From Undibacterium sp. (lineage in GTDB: Bacteria; Pseudomonadota; Gammaproteobacteria; Burkholderiales; Burkholderiaceae_D): 11,136 nt of DNA. Both the position numbers and the translations under genes were made by a program. The stretch spans positions 1 to 11,136 of the forward strand of contig JAIELM010000475.1 of assembly GCA_019752975.1 (NCBI GenBank). The letters run 5' to 3'. Shown piece after piece: positions 1 through 6,751 of the stretch (the stretch's first letter is position 1; every line of letters begins with the position of its first letter). The notes under the pieces are model-generated. The model saw nothing but the letters and a program-made list of their open reading frames with translations. It was not told where the DNA came from and ran no database searches.

Positions 1-904
1 CCACGCCATTAGCACCAGCTTCCATCGCAGCGTGGGCATCTTGCGGGAATTCTATGTTCGCCAACAAATTGATTTCCACACCGTCTAAGGTGATGGCGGG
101 AGTTTTTTTGAGCTTAGCAAGCTTCTTCTTCTGCTTAAGCAAACCAGCTTGCAGGAGACGGTATTGCGCAATTAACAGAGGTGAGGGGGCGACTATCACC
201 ACCCCAGCATCGCTATCAATGATCAGCCAGTCATCTTGCAAAATCATCCGAGTCGCATTCCCTAATCCGACAACCGCGGGAATACCTAGACTTCTAGAGA
301 CGATCGCGGTATGCGAATTTGGCCCGCCCTCATCGGTGACAAAACCGGTAAAAGCACCATCCCGAAACTGCATCATGTCGGCAGGAGAAATATCTTTGGC
401 CACCACGATCATATTCGCGTTCTGCTCATCGACCCCGATGGCGCGTGGGATTTGATGTGCACTGCCAGTCAAGACTTTTAATACTCGCTCAGCTACTTGC
501 TCAATGTCGGCTTTACGTTCACGCAGATATTCGTCTTCAATTTCATCGAACTGTGCCGATAAAAGATCCACTTGCGTCACCAAGGCCCACTCGGCATTGT
601 AATGGCGTGTACGTATCACATCTAGGGGCGCCTCCGACACCATAGGGTCGGACAAAATTAGGGCATGTACATCCAAAAATGCACCGAGCTCTGTCGGTGC
701 ATCATTCGGCAAATCCGCCCACAAGGTTTGCAAATCCAATTGCACTTGCGCGATTGCCGCCTGCAGACGCTGCACTTCCGCTTCGACTTGTTCCTGAGCG
801 ATCAAGTAATGTTGCACATCAAGCGCAGCGGGACGCAACAAATGCGCACGGCCGATGGTAATGCCCCGCGAAACCGGAATACCTTGTAAGCTAAAAGATG
901 TCAC
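1..904 (-). CDS. ptsI: PTS enzyme I (phosphoenolpyruvate-protein phosphotransferase), N-terminal part, cut by window edge
   Basis: Enzyme I takes phosphate from phosphoenolpyruvate onto a histidine and passes it to HPr in the cytoplasm. About 301 residues are visible; the rest lies before base 1. The frame reads SLQGIPVSRGITIGRA at the N-terminus, then the helical HPr-binding region (about 30-150), then the phosphohistidine swivel domain with DEGGPNSHTAIVSRS, where His198 is the expected phosphorylated residue. A lysine-rich linker (about 257-267) leads into the start of the PEP-binding barrel (NLLANIEFPQDA). The start is GTG at 904-902: an in-frame TGA lies four codons upstream, and GGTGAGG supplies a Shine-Dalgarno. 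The GTG shares base 904 with the ptsH TAG stop, so the genes are probably translationally coupled. Identity is certain from the motif; whether the C-terminal half is intact cannot be seen. Confidence 0.95.
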   Translation of the reverse strand, partial: MTSFSLQGIPVSRGITIGRAHLLRPAALDVQHYLIAQEQVEAEVQRLQAAIAQVQLDLQTLWADLPNDAPTELGAFLDVHALILSDPMVSEAPLDVIRTRHYNAEWALVTQVDLLSAQFDEIEDEYLRERKADIEQVAERVLKVLTGSAHQIPRAIGVDEQNANMIVVAKDISPADMMQFRDGAFTGFVTDEGGPNSHTAIVSRSLGIPAVVGLGNATRMILQDDWLIIDSDAGVVIVAPSPLLIAQYRLLQAGLLKQKKKLAKLKKTPAITLDGVEINLLANIEFPQDAHAAMEAGANGV

Positions 905-1173
905 TACTGTCCCTCACCAAATCTATCGTTGATCAAAGCAGCGATCGCGTCAAAGCAAGCTTGCTCATCTTCACCATTAGTTTCCAGCAAAATTTTACTG
1001 CCCTTACCTGCCGCTAACATCATCACGCCCATGATAGATTTGCCGTTAACTCGACGGTTATTTCTGGTCAGCCACAGCTCGGACTTATATTTAGCCGCCA
1101 ATTGAGTCAATTTAGCAGAAGCTCGCGCGTGCAGTCCCAGCTTATTAATGATTTCGATTTCTTGTTCTATCAT
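904..1173 (-). CDS. ptsH: Phosphocarrier protein HPr
   Basis: HPr accepts phosphate from enzyme I on a histidine and donates it to EIIA proteins. The 89-residue product has the normal HPr length. The active-site motif NKLGLHARASAKL places the phosphorylated histidine at His15. The second signature, NGKSIMGVMMLAAGKG, puts a serine at position 46, the residue phosphorylated by HPr kinase where that enzyme exists; HprK is known in betaproteobacteria, so regulation at Ser46 is plausible. It lies directly upstream of ptsI with a one-base overlap. The ATG at 1173 is preceded only by a weak purine stretch (AAAGCGAAG on the minus strand). No EIIA gene precedes it, although related Burkholderiales usually have one there; instead a repeat element begins 24 bp upstream. 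Confidence 0.97.
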   Translation of the reverse strand: MIEQEIEIINKLGLHARASAKLTQLAAKYKSELWLTRNNRRVNGKSIMGVMMLAAGKGSKILLETNGEDEQACFDAIAALINDRFGEGQ

Positions 1174-1197
1174 ATGCGCTTCGCTTTTAGAGTTGAT

Positions 1198-1330
1198 TAG
1201 GACTTACGCAAAATTACGCTGTCTAGCGCCGGCCCTCGAATGCTTGAATCGGGGGCGCGAAGACTAAGGCAGTACTTTAGTACGACGAGGCGAATGCAAC
1301 AAGGGCAACGTCTGTTTTGTGTAAGTCCTA
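1198..1330. mobile_element. MITE-like element with terminal inverted repeats
   Basis: A 133-bp stretch is bounded by TAGGACTTACGCAAAA at 1198-1213 and its inverse TTTTGTGTAAGTCCTA at 1315-1330, which pair at 15 of 16 positions. Similarity continues more weakly inward (ACGCTG against ACGTTG). If the outer TA on each side is a duplicated target, the element proper is 1200-1328, as expected for IS630/Tc1-type insertions. That family assignment is an inference. No transposase frame fits inside. Internally there is a GC-rich hairpin (1226-1235 pairing with 1251-1258, GG bulge) and a small one, GTACT-TT-AGTAC, at 1272-1283. It separates ptsH from the divergent response-regulator gene and leaves each only 24-50 bp of its own upstream sequence. 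The call as a mobile repeat is likely, but copy number in the genome is unknown. Confidence 0.7.
1226..1258. repeat. GC-rich inverted repeat inside the MITE-like element
   Basis: GCGCC-GG-CCC at 1226-1235 can pair with GGGGGCGC at 1251-1258 around a 15-base loop, giving an eight-pair stem with a two-base bulge. It is not followed by a T-run on either strand, so it does not look like an intrinsic terminator. It is more likely part of the secondary structure of the surrounding repeat element. Confidence 0.45.
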
Positions 1331-1380
1331 TATGATTTAAATCTTGATGATTTATTACCGCGATGGATGCCTAGGTTTCG

Positions 1381-2247
1381 ATGATACTTTCCACTTCCAC
1401 CTCCACACCGACGGTTGCTCAAAGCAGTCGCCGTTATGTATTAGAAATGCGCGGCTTTAGCGAAGCTGAAAAAAGCATGTTGGCCTCCACCTTTCGCCTC
1501 ACCAGTCGTCGCGCGATGTACTACGTCGAGGCCAGTGATGCGCTGCAACGCCCCGATATCTACCTTATTAACGCCGACAACCTCGCTGAGTTAGCAGCCT
1601 TGACGCAGCAAGATTTGGGTGCTCCCAATGCGCATTCTCCCGCGGTGGTGGTTGGCCGCACACCCGTAGCCACGGCTTGGCCTTATCTTGCTAAGCCGAT
1701 TCATTGGATGCGTTTATTTGAACATCTTGATCAAGAGATGCAGGCCGCTTTGCGGGAACGCAGTCGTCGACAACCTCATTCCAACGATCACTGGAATGGT
1801 ACAAGTTTTCGTCGTGCCAGTGATAAGCTCAATGCACCCAGAGCAGCTTACGTTGATGAAGTGGTACCCGAGTCGGTGTTAGTCGTCGATGATAGTGCCA
1901 CGATACGCGCCTTTATGCGCATTAAACTTGCCCCATTTAATTTTGACGTGGACTTTGCCGAGACCGGTGAAGAAGCGATCGCGAAAGCCGAGCTTAAAAC
2001 CTATGCTTGTATTTTTTTAGATATCATGATGCCTGGTATCGACGGATATGAAGTGTGCAAACGAATCAAAGCCAAGCCAGAGACGAAGAAAAGTGCGGTC
2101 GTGATGCTGACTAGTAAATCCTCGATGATAGACAAACTCAGAGCTACCTGGTCGGGCTGCGATGCTTTTTTAAGTAAGCCCGTGGCGGAAGATGATCTTT
2201 TAAGTACCGTAGCTAAATTTCTGCCGAGCGCTAGAGAAATGATGTAG
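1381..2247 (+). CDS. Response regulator with degenerate N-terminal and intact C-terminal receiver domains
   Basis: This 288-residue protein has no recognisable output domain. The C-terminal receiver (about 165-286) is complete: acidic pair Asp170-Asp171 in VLVVDDSATIR, phospho-acceptor Asp214 in IFLDIMMPGIDG, Thr244 in VVMLTS and Lys266 in FLSKPV. The N-terminal part (about 17-125) keeps a receiver-like pattern, with DIYLINADN and then LAKPIHWMRLFEHL, but lacks an acidic pair and a convincing acceptor aspartate, so it is probably a pseudo-receiver used for binding. A basic, polar linker (about 125-160) joins them. The start ATG at 1381 has a weak TAGG upstream, and no earlier in-frame start is open. 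The gene converges on the sensor-kinase gene (113-bp gap) and is divergent from ptsH. A CheY-like or relay role is inferred; its kinase is not proven. Confidence 0.85.
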   Translation: MILSTSTSTPTVAQSSRRYVLEMRGFSEAEKSMLASTFRLTSRRAMYYVEASDALQRPDIYLINADNLAELAALTQQDLGAPNAHSPAVVVGRTPVATAWPYLAKPIHWMRLFEHLDQEMQAALRERSRRQPHSNDHWNGTSFRRASDKLNAPRAAYVDEVVPESVLVVDDSATIRAFMRIKLAPFNFDVDFAETGEEAIAKAELKTYACIFLDIMMPGIDGYEVCKRIKAKPETKKSAVVMLTSKSSMIDKLRATWSGCDAFLSKPVAEDDLLSTVAKFLPSAREMM

Positions 2248-2361
2248 GGTGTGCTTACACTTTTTGCGAAAAATTTTAGCTGATTGCGACCCGATTTGAG
2301 TGAGGTCGCTAGGCTTACTCTGTCGCCGTTCAACGATACACATCGCATCGATGTGAGATGC

Positions 2362-5300
2362 TTAGCCTAGCTCCTCGACTGTGTCGTCTGTTTCCCTGAC
2401 GATGAGTGCAGGTGCGGCAACGGGCAGTATTAATTCAAAGCTTGTGCCGCTGCCGATTTGGCTCCTGACTTCGATGCTGCCACCTAGTATTGCAGTGATG
2501 ATGTTATAGCTGATGTGTAGCCCAAGACCGCTTCCACCTTGCCCCATTCTTGTGGTGAAAAACGGGTCAAAAATGCGATTGAGGTTGGATTCACTAATGC
2601 CATTTCCATTGTCGCTGATCTGTATTTTTACTTGCAGCGCATTAATCAACTCGGCAGTGATACGAATTTCGCCGTTATTTTTTTTATCGAAAGCGTGTAC
2701 CAGTGCGTTGATAATCATATTGGTGATGACTTGACCATACGGGCCAGGATAACTGTCCATCTCGATGTTTTCGGGAATCTGTATGTGCACCTGATGTTGC
2801 TCGCGCCGCAATCGTCCAGCTAAGGTTGAGACGATCTCGGTGGTCACCGTTTTGAGATTAAATTGACGTCGCTTATCTGAGGTTTGATCAACCGCAATTT
2901 GCTTAAAACTGGTGATGAGTTCTGCAGCATTGGATAAGTTACGTATCAATAGTTCGCAGGCGTTTTTTGTGAGCGAGCTGAAATGCAGAAGGCGTGAGCG
3001 TTTGATGCTACCAGAATGCACCTCGTCTAATAGTTGGTCGCTTAGTTCATCGAGTGAGCTGGCAGTTAATAGGCTATTTCCAATTGGCGTATTGAGTTCA
3101 TGCGCTACGCCAGCAACTAAAGAACCCAAAGCCGCCAATTTTTCTTGTTCAACCAGCTTGTTTTGCGCCAGTTGCAGTCGTTGATAAGAGTTGGCATTGT
3201 CCAAGGCTACCGCTGCGTAGGAACCTAGTGAGCGGAGTATGTCGATATCGTTATCATTGTAGATGTTGGGTTCATCACTTTGAACCGAGATTACGCCCAT
3301 GACTTGATCCTTAAGAATGATGGGGACATATAGCGCTGAGCGTGGTCTCGGTGAGGCACTACCATCGACGGTTGAAATTTGTTTGTTGTCGAAATCGCGA
3401 CCGATAAAACGATCGAGTTCTCGCGTGTCAATGACTAAATCATCGACCAATAATTCTTTCGCGGACAAGACACATTGGGTGGCCGGCTGTTCGCTCGCTT
3501 CAAGACTGCGTTGATAGGCTTGTACCGATCTATGGTTTTCGATGACATAGTCAAAGCGGATGACACGACGGGTCCAATCAACTATTCCAATCCCGAAGGT
3601 ATTTCCTGGAATAAGTTCTTGCACATACAGGTATAAATTTTTTTCTATCGCTTGCGTATCTAGTGAAGCGGTGATTTGACGCCCCATCTCCGCCAATAAA
3701 GAAATTTTATGCCGCGCCCTATCCGCGGCGTCCTTTTGTAAGATCGCTTCGCTGGTACGTTCGATGATTTCTTTTTCGAGTTTTCTTTTGTTTGCCCGTA
3801 GATGCATGGTGTACAAATGGATGCCGCCTAGGCTGACGGTGGCGATCAAAAGAGTCCACAGCGCATACGCCCAGTTGCTGCGATACCACGGAGGCAACAG
3901 GGTGAACTGATAACTCACTTCCTCTGTCAAGGTACCATAGACGTTCTTGGCCCTCACCTTAAAGCGATATTGACCTTCTGGGATGTTGGTATATTCTTTG
4001 GAACTCACTTGACTCCATCCACTCCAGTTTTTGTCAAACCCTTCCAGTTGATATTGAAATTGCGTACTGCTTGGTTTTTCGTAAAAGCTAGCGGAAAACT
4101 CAAACATCAACGCATTTTGTTGGTAAAGAAGTTGCGGTGTATGTCGTGCTTCTTGGGATGCTTGAAATACGGTTTCTGCGTTGGCTATCATCTTGCCCTG
4201 CGCACCATATGCACCGTCGAAAATAAGCTCCTTGGTATTGGCCGATACTTTCCTGATCATCGCGGAAAATGCTTGCGCATAGTTTTTGTGCGCATTGGGT
4301 TCGATGCGATATAGATTTTCGCCCGGCATCCAGACGCTACCATCTGGATGGACATACAGCGCTTCGCTGCTTTGGGGTAAACCGCGAAACGCTTGGTCGT
4401 TCATTTGGAAAGTGCCATTTTTATTTTTTTGTATCCAGCGCACATCTTCTGTGGTCCGTAATATATATCCACCTGCGTCATTCGATTGAATTTCAATGAT
4501 AGGCAAACTACCATTACTAAATTGTTCGCCAAAGCGTGCATCGGGCTTAAAATGAGTCATCTCCTTGGAGTCAAGCCAAGCGGCAATTGGCGCACTATAA
4601 ATTCCTTTGGCAGAGGCCGAAAATAGCGTGTCGTTGATGAAATTGGCTCGGTTGGAAGCGAGCTCAGGTAAACCATGCGCTACGCCGATATGCTGTAGAA
4701 GTACTTGGCGTGGATCATTGCCAGTGAAATGCATGCGTATTAAACCTTGTACTTCGGTGGACAGCCACAGATCACCACTGGAGTCGGCGGTAATGCGTCG
4801 AATATTTTCCGGTATGTCGCTGACCGCACCCAAGAATTTCCAGTTGCCATGCTCGCGTTGAAATATTTCAAGGCCGCCCATTTTGCCCATGAACAGATGA
4901 TCCGGCCAACGTTGCGAGCTTCCCAATGCATAGCCACCTACGCCTGAATCGGCTACCCGATAGGCTTTGTCGTCGATTATTTTGTAAAGGCCACGACCCG
5001 AGACCACCATTAAATCGCCGGCGACTTCTTTGAACTGCCAGATCTCGCTCGGACTATCTTGAATCGGGATGAATTGCGGCGCATCTTGTTTGACGCCGTA
5101 TTGATATGGCGCTAGTTTCAATAAATGCTGATAGGTTCCAACATAGAATTGCCCCTGATGATAGATGCTGGAAATACTAATTCCCTCTATGCCGTTACTA
5201 GCGCCAAAGCGTGATTGCGGGACGCTTAACTCAACGTAGGAAATACCCGAGTTGGTTGATGCCCATAAGTTATTGGCATGATCCATCATGATACCTGCTA

Positions 5301-6312
5301 CGGTATTGTCGATTAGTCCGGCATTGCGATTCAGGGCGCGTTGTACTTTTCCCTGCCGATTCAATAGCAAGATGCCCCCTTTTACAGTACTCAGCGCAAA
5401 TAACTCACCGGCCGGAATCATTTTGTAGAGGAAGAGTTTTTCTGTATCGACCATACTATCAATATCAGTGGTAAATTTTCGCACCATATCCGGCTTGAGC
5501 TGGCTAGCGTCGGGGCGATATTTCTTTGTCGCCGCATTCCATAAGGACGTGAAATCGAGTAGGAGGAAATCACCAGAAACTCGTCCGGCCAATATTTGAT
5601 GCGGTGCAAATTGTGCCAATACGACGCGTTTGCCATTGGCTACCTGCGCAAATTCGGGAAGCGGAATAATTTTCCCCTCATCGATTATGCTAAGGCCGAG
5701 CTTGCTGTCGATATACACCAAATGATCATCGATAACCACTGCTTGTGAGGACGCAAACTTGCCATCAAGTGCGCTAATTTGACCTTGAAACAGGCGAAAA
5801 ATACGACTGCGGGTCAGAAAATAGACGCCATGGGAGGTGGCTTCGATTTGCCAGACATCGTTGAAACTGGCTTCGTTTTTTGGAATTTGATCACGTAAGG
5901 AAATGGACTGTATTTTGCCTTTCTTGTCCACTGAGAGATAACCAAAATCACCGATGGATCCATAGTATATGGTTTGGTCAGAAGCGATCGCAAGCGCACG
6001 GATCATGGGATTCCCAGTGAGGGAAATATTCTTCCAACGTTGCCCGTCAAACTCAAGCAAACCGCTTGAGTTTCCAAAATAAATAATGCCCCGCTGATCT
6101 TGAACCGACACCCAATTCTGGCTATGTGCTTTATAGGTCTTTGCATCGTAGTTAGTGATGAAAGGTGCGCCTAAGATGGTGGCGGAGGAGGTGGGAGACG
6201 GTGTGGCTTCTCCTGTCGCAAGCGACGACAGGCAAGTCAAACTCACAGCAATTAGCAGCTGATATAGTCGATCTAACTTCGTGTGGACAAGTCCACTACA
6301 AGAGCTCAACAT
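2362..6312 (-). CDS. Membrane sensor histidine kinase with periplasmic beta-propeller, Y_Y_Y domain and GAF domain
   Basis: This 1316-residue protein should sense a periplasmic signal and autophosphorylate in the cytoplasm. A signal sequence (hydrophobic 18-33) leads into a long propeller region (about 45-700) with Reg_prop-type blades such as DHANNLWASTNSGISYV (344-360) and DSSGDLWLSTEVQGL (510-524). A Y_Y_Y-type Ig-like domain follows (about 735-805; QFQYQLEGFDKNWSGW, YRFKVRAKN). A membrane helix lies at about 813-836, a charged coiled-coil linker at 838-866 and a GAF domain at about 870-1040. The kinase core has the H-box VAGVAHELNTP with His1071, N-box Asn1202, G1 DNGNG (1234-1238), F-box FDPFFTTR and G2 GGSGLGL (1259-1265). 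There is no receiver or AraC output, unlike the hybrid HTCS proteins with this sensor type. The ATG at 6312 is the only good start, as an in-frame TAA lies two codons upstream. The ligand is unknown; carbohydrate sensing is known for some relatives only. Confidence 0.92.
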   Translation of the reverse strand: MLSSCSGLVHTKLDRLYQLLIAVSLTCLSSLATGEATPSPTSSATILGAPFITNYDAKTYKAHSQNWVSVQDQRGIIYFGNSSGLLEFDGQRWKNISLTGNPMIRALAIASDQTIYYGSIGDFGYLSVDKKGKIQSISLRDQIPKNEASFNDVWQIEATSHGVYFLTRSRIFRLFQGQISALDGKFASSQAVVIDDHLVYIDSKLGLSIIDEGKIIPLPEFAQVANGKRVVLAQFAPHQILAGRVSGDFLLLDFTSLWNAATKKYRPDASQLKPDMVRKFTTDIDSMVDTEKLFLYKMIPAGELFALSTVKGGILLLNRQGKVQRALNRNAGLIDNTVAGIMMDHANNLWASTNSGISYVELSVPQSRFGASNGIEGISISSIYHQGQFYVGTYQHLLKLAPYQYGVKQDAPQFIPIQDSPSEIWQFKEVAGDLMVVSGRGLYKIIDDKAYRVADSGVGGYALGSSQRWPDHLFMGKMGGLEIFQREHGNWKFLGAVSDIPENIRRITADSSGDLWLSTEVQGLIRMHFTGNDPRQVLLQHIGVAHGLPELASNRANFINDTLFSASAKGIYSAPIAAWLDSKEMTHFKPDARFGEQFSNGSLPIIEIQSNDAGGYILRTTEDVRWIQKNKNGTFQMNDQAFRGLPQSSEALYVHPDGSVWMPGENLYRIEPNAHKNYAQAFSAMIRKVSANTKELIFDGAYGAQGKMIANAETVFQASQEARHTPQLLYQQNALMFEFSASFYEKPSSTQFQYQLEGFDKNWSGWSQVSSKEYTNIPEGQYRFKVRAKNVYGTLTEEVSYQFTLLPPWYRSNWAYALWTLLIATVSLGGIHLYTMHLRANKRKLEKEIIERTSEAILQKDAADRARHKISLLAEMGRQITASLDTQAIEKNLYLYVQELIPGNTFGIGIVDWTRRVIRFDYVIENHRSVQAYQRSLEASEQPATQCVLSAKELLVDDLVIDTRELDRFIGRDFDNKQISTVDGSASPRPRSALYVPIILKDQVMGVISVQSDEPNIYNDNDIDILRSLGSYAAVALDNANSYQRLQLAQNKLVEQEKLAALGSLVAGVAHELNTPIGNSLLTASSLDELSDQLLDEVHSGSIKRSRLLHFSSLTKNACELLIRNLSNAAELITSFKQIAVDQTSDKRRQFNLKTVTTEIVSTLAGRLRREQHQVHIQIPENIEMDSYPGPYGQVITNMIINALVHAFDKKNNGEIRITAELINALQVKIQISDNGNGISESNLNRIFDPFFTTRMGQGGSGLGLHISYNIITAILGGSIEVRSQIGSGTSFELILPVAAPALIVRETDDTVEELG
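6283..6296. repeat. 14-bp dyad in the first codons of the sensor-kinase gene
   Basis: GTGGACAAGTCCAC is a perfect 6-bp inverted repeat around AA. It lies within codons 6-10 of the kinase gene on the minus strand, about 16 bases past its start codon. It could form an RNA hairpin affecting translation initiation or be a protein-binding site, or it could be a coincidence of coding sequence. Confidence 0.35.
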
Positions 6313-6577
6313 AGCTTACTCATTTTGTCAAAAGTAGGGTGAGAACTTCATTGGAAAATCACTTTACGCGCAAACACACTGAGCTAATGCCTTACGCTGT
6401 TTTTTTTCCGTACGGCACTAATTTAGCACCGAATTTGTTGATGTAGGGTAGCAAAATGTTCTAAATAGTGTTAAACGCTTGCAATTCCTATGGATTTGAA
6501 GGGCATGACATCATCTTTAACAATTGAGTTGGTAGAACCTGCTTCCTGTGATTCAGTTTGCCTCTGAAGTTGAGACT

Positions 6578-6590
6578 TAAATTCAATTTA
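6578..6590. promoter_or_regulatory. AT-rich dyad, possible operator
   Basis: TAAATT-C-AATTTA is a perfect 6-bp inverted repeat around one base. It ends one base before the 13-bp tandem repeats and about 90 bp upstream of a candidate -10 element. Its shape fits a dimeric regulator site, but AT-rich dyads arise easily by chance and no regulator gene is in the window. Confidence 0.3.
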
Positions 6591-6591
6591 G

Positions 6592-6643
6592 AAGCACAAG
6601 TTGGAAGCACAAGTGAGAAGCACAAATTAGAAGCGCGAGTCAG
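6592..6643. repeat. Four tandem 13-bp direct repeats upstream of the HPt gene
   Basis: Four head-to-tail units of exactly 13 bp are AAGCACAAGTTGG, AAGCACAAGTGAG, AAGCACAAATTAG and AAGCGCGAGTCAG. The first eight bases are identical in units 1-3, and unit 4 is diverged. The array ends about 37 bp before a consensus -10 hexamer and about 108 bp before the HPt gene start. Such an array may bind a regulator repeatedly or may be a simple slippage-type duplication. Confidence 0.75.
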
Positions 6644-6654
6644 TCGCAACGCTT

Positions 6655-6685
6655 TTGGTTTGTGACGATTGCGTTTGTTTATAAT
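6655..6685 (+). promoter_or_regulatory. Candidate sigma-70 promoter for the HPt gene
   Basis: A perfect TATAAT lies at 6680-6685. The -35 is poor: TTGGTT at 6655-6660 is 19 bp away, and nearer hexamers match less well. Transcription would begin near 6692 and leave a leader of about 60 bases before the ATG at 6752. The element would lie inside coding sequence if the upstream GTG at 6662 were the start, which supports the downstream ATG. Confidence 0.35.
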
Positions 6686-6751
6686 CGGTGCCACACTGCT
6701 ACTGCCTCTAGCGTATTACTTGACTTTATCCACCTAAATTATTTCAGTGCT

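Larger units (their letters stand above)
6313..6751. other. Divergent intergenic region between kinase and HPt genes
   Basis: This 439-bp spacer carries no convincing gene on either strand and is clearly AT-richer than its surroundings. It must contain the start signals for two divergent genes. Visible items are an 8-T run followed by the palindrome CCGTACGG (6400-6415), a dyad TAAATT-C-AATTTA (6578-6590), four tandem 13-bp repeats (6592-6643) and a perfect TATAAT hexamer (6680-6685). No tRNA, riboswitch or other structured RNA was recognised. No strong promoter could be picked for the kinase direction. Confidence 0.7.

Noticed and set aside
54..861. Several plus-strand open frames opposite the PTS genes
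   Set aside because: The minus strand encodes a clear enzyme I through this stretch; the plus-strand frames have no family features.
1184..1211. Outward promoter at the MITE end for ptsH (TTGCGT, 16 bp, TAAAAG on the minus strand)
   Set aside because: Both hexamers are weak, and transcription would begin almost at the ptsH start codon, leaving no leader.
2248..2371. Terminator between the converging regulator and kinase genes
   Set aside because: The 8-bp inverted repeat GCTAGGCT/AGCCTAGC has a 48-base loop, and the TTTTT-GCG-AAAAA hairpin is too weak to be convincing.
6310..6328. Five-codon mini-ORF (ATGAGTAAGCTATGTTGA) overlapping the kinase start on the minus strand
   Set aside because: It is too short to judge, has no clear ribosome binding site and is likely to occur by chance.
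6673..6692. Sigma-54 type promoter on the minus strand (TGGCAC)
   Set aside because: The required TTGC element at the correct spacing is absent.
6662..6751. Longer N-terminus of the HPt protein from GTG 6662
   Set aside because: The 30 extra residues look non-coding and overlap a consensus TATAAT; the HPt domain starts right after ATG 6752.
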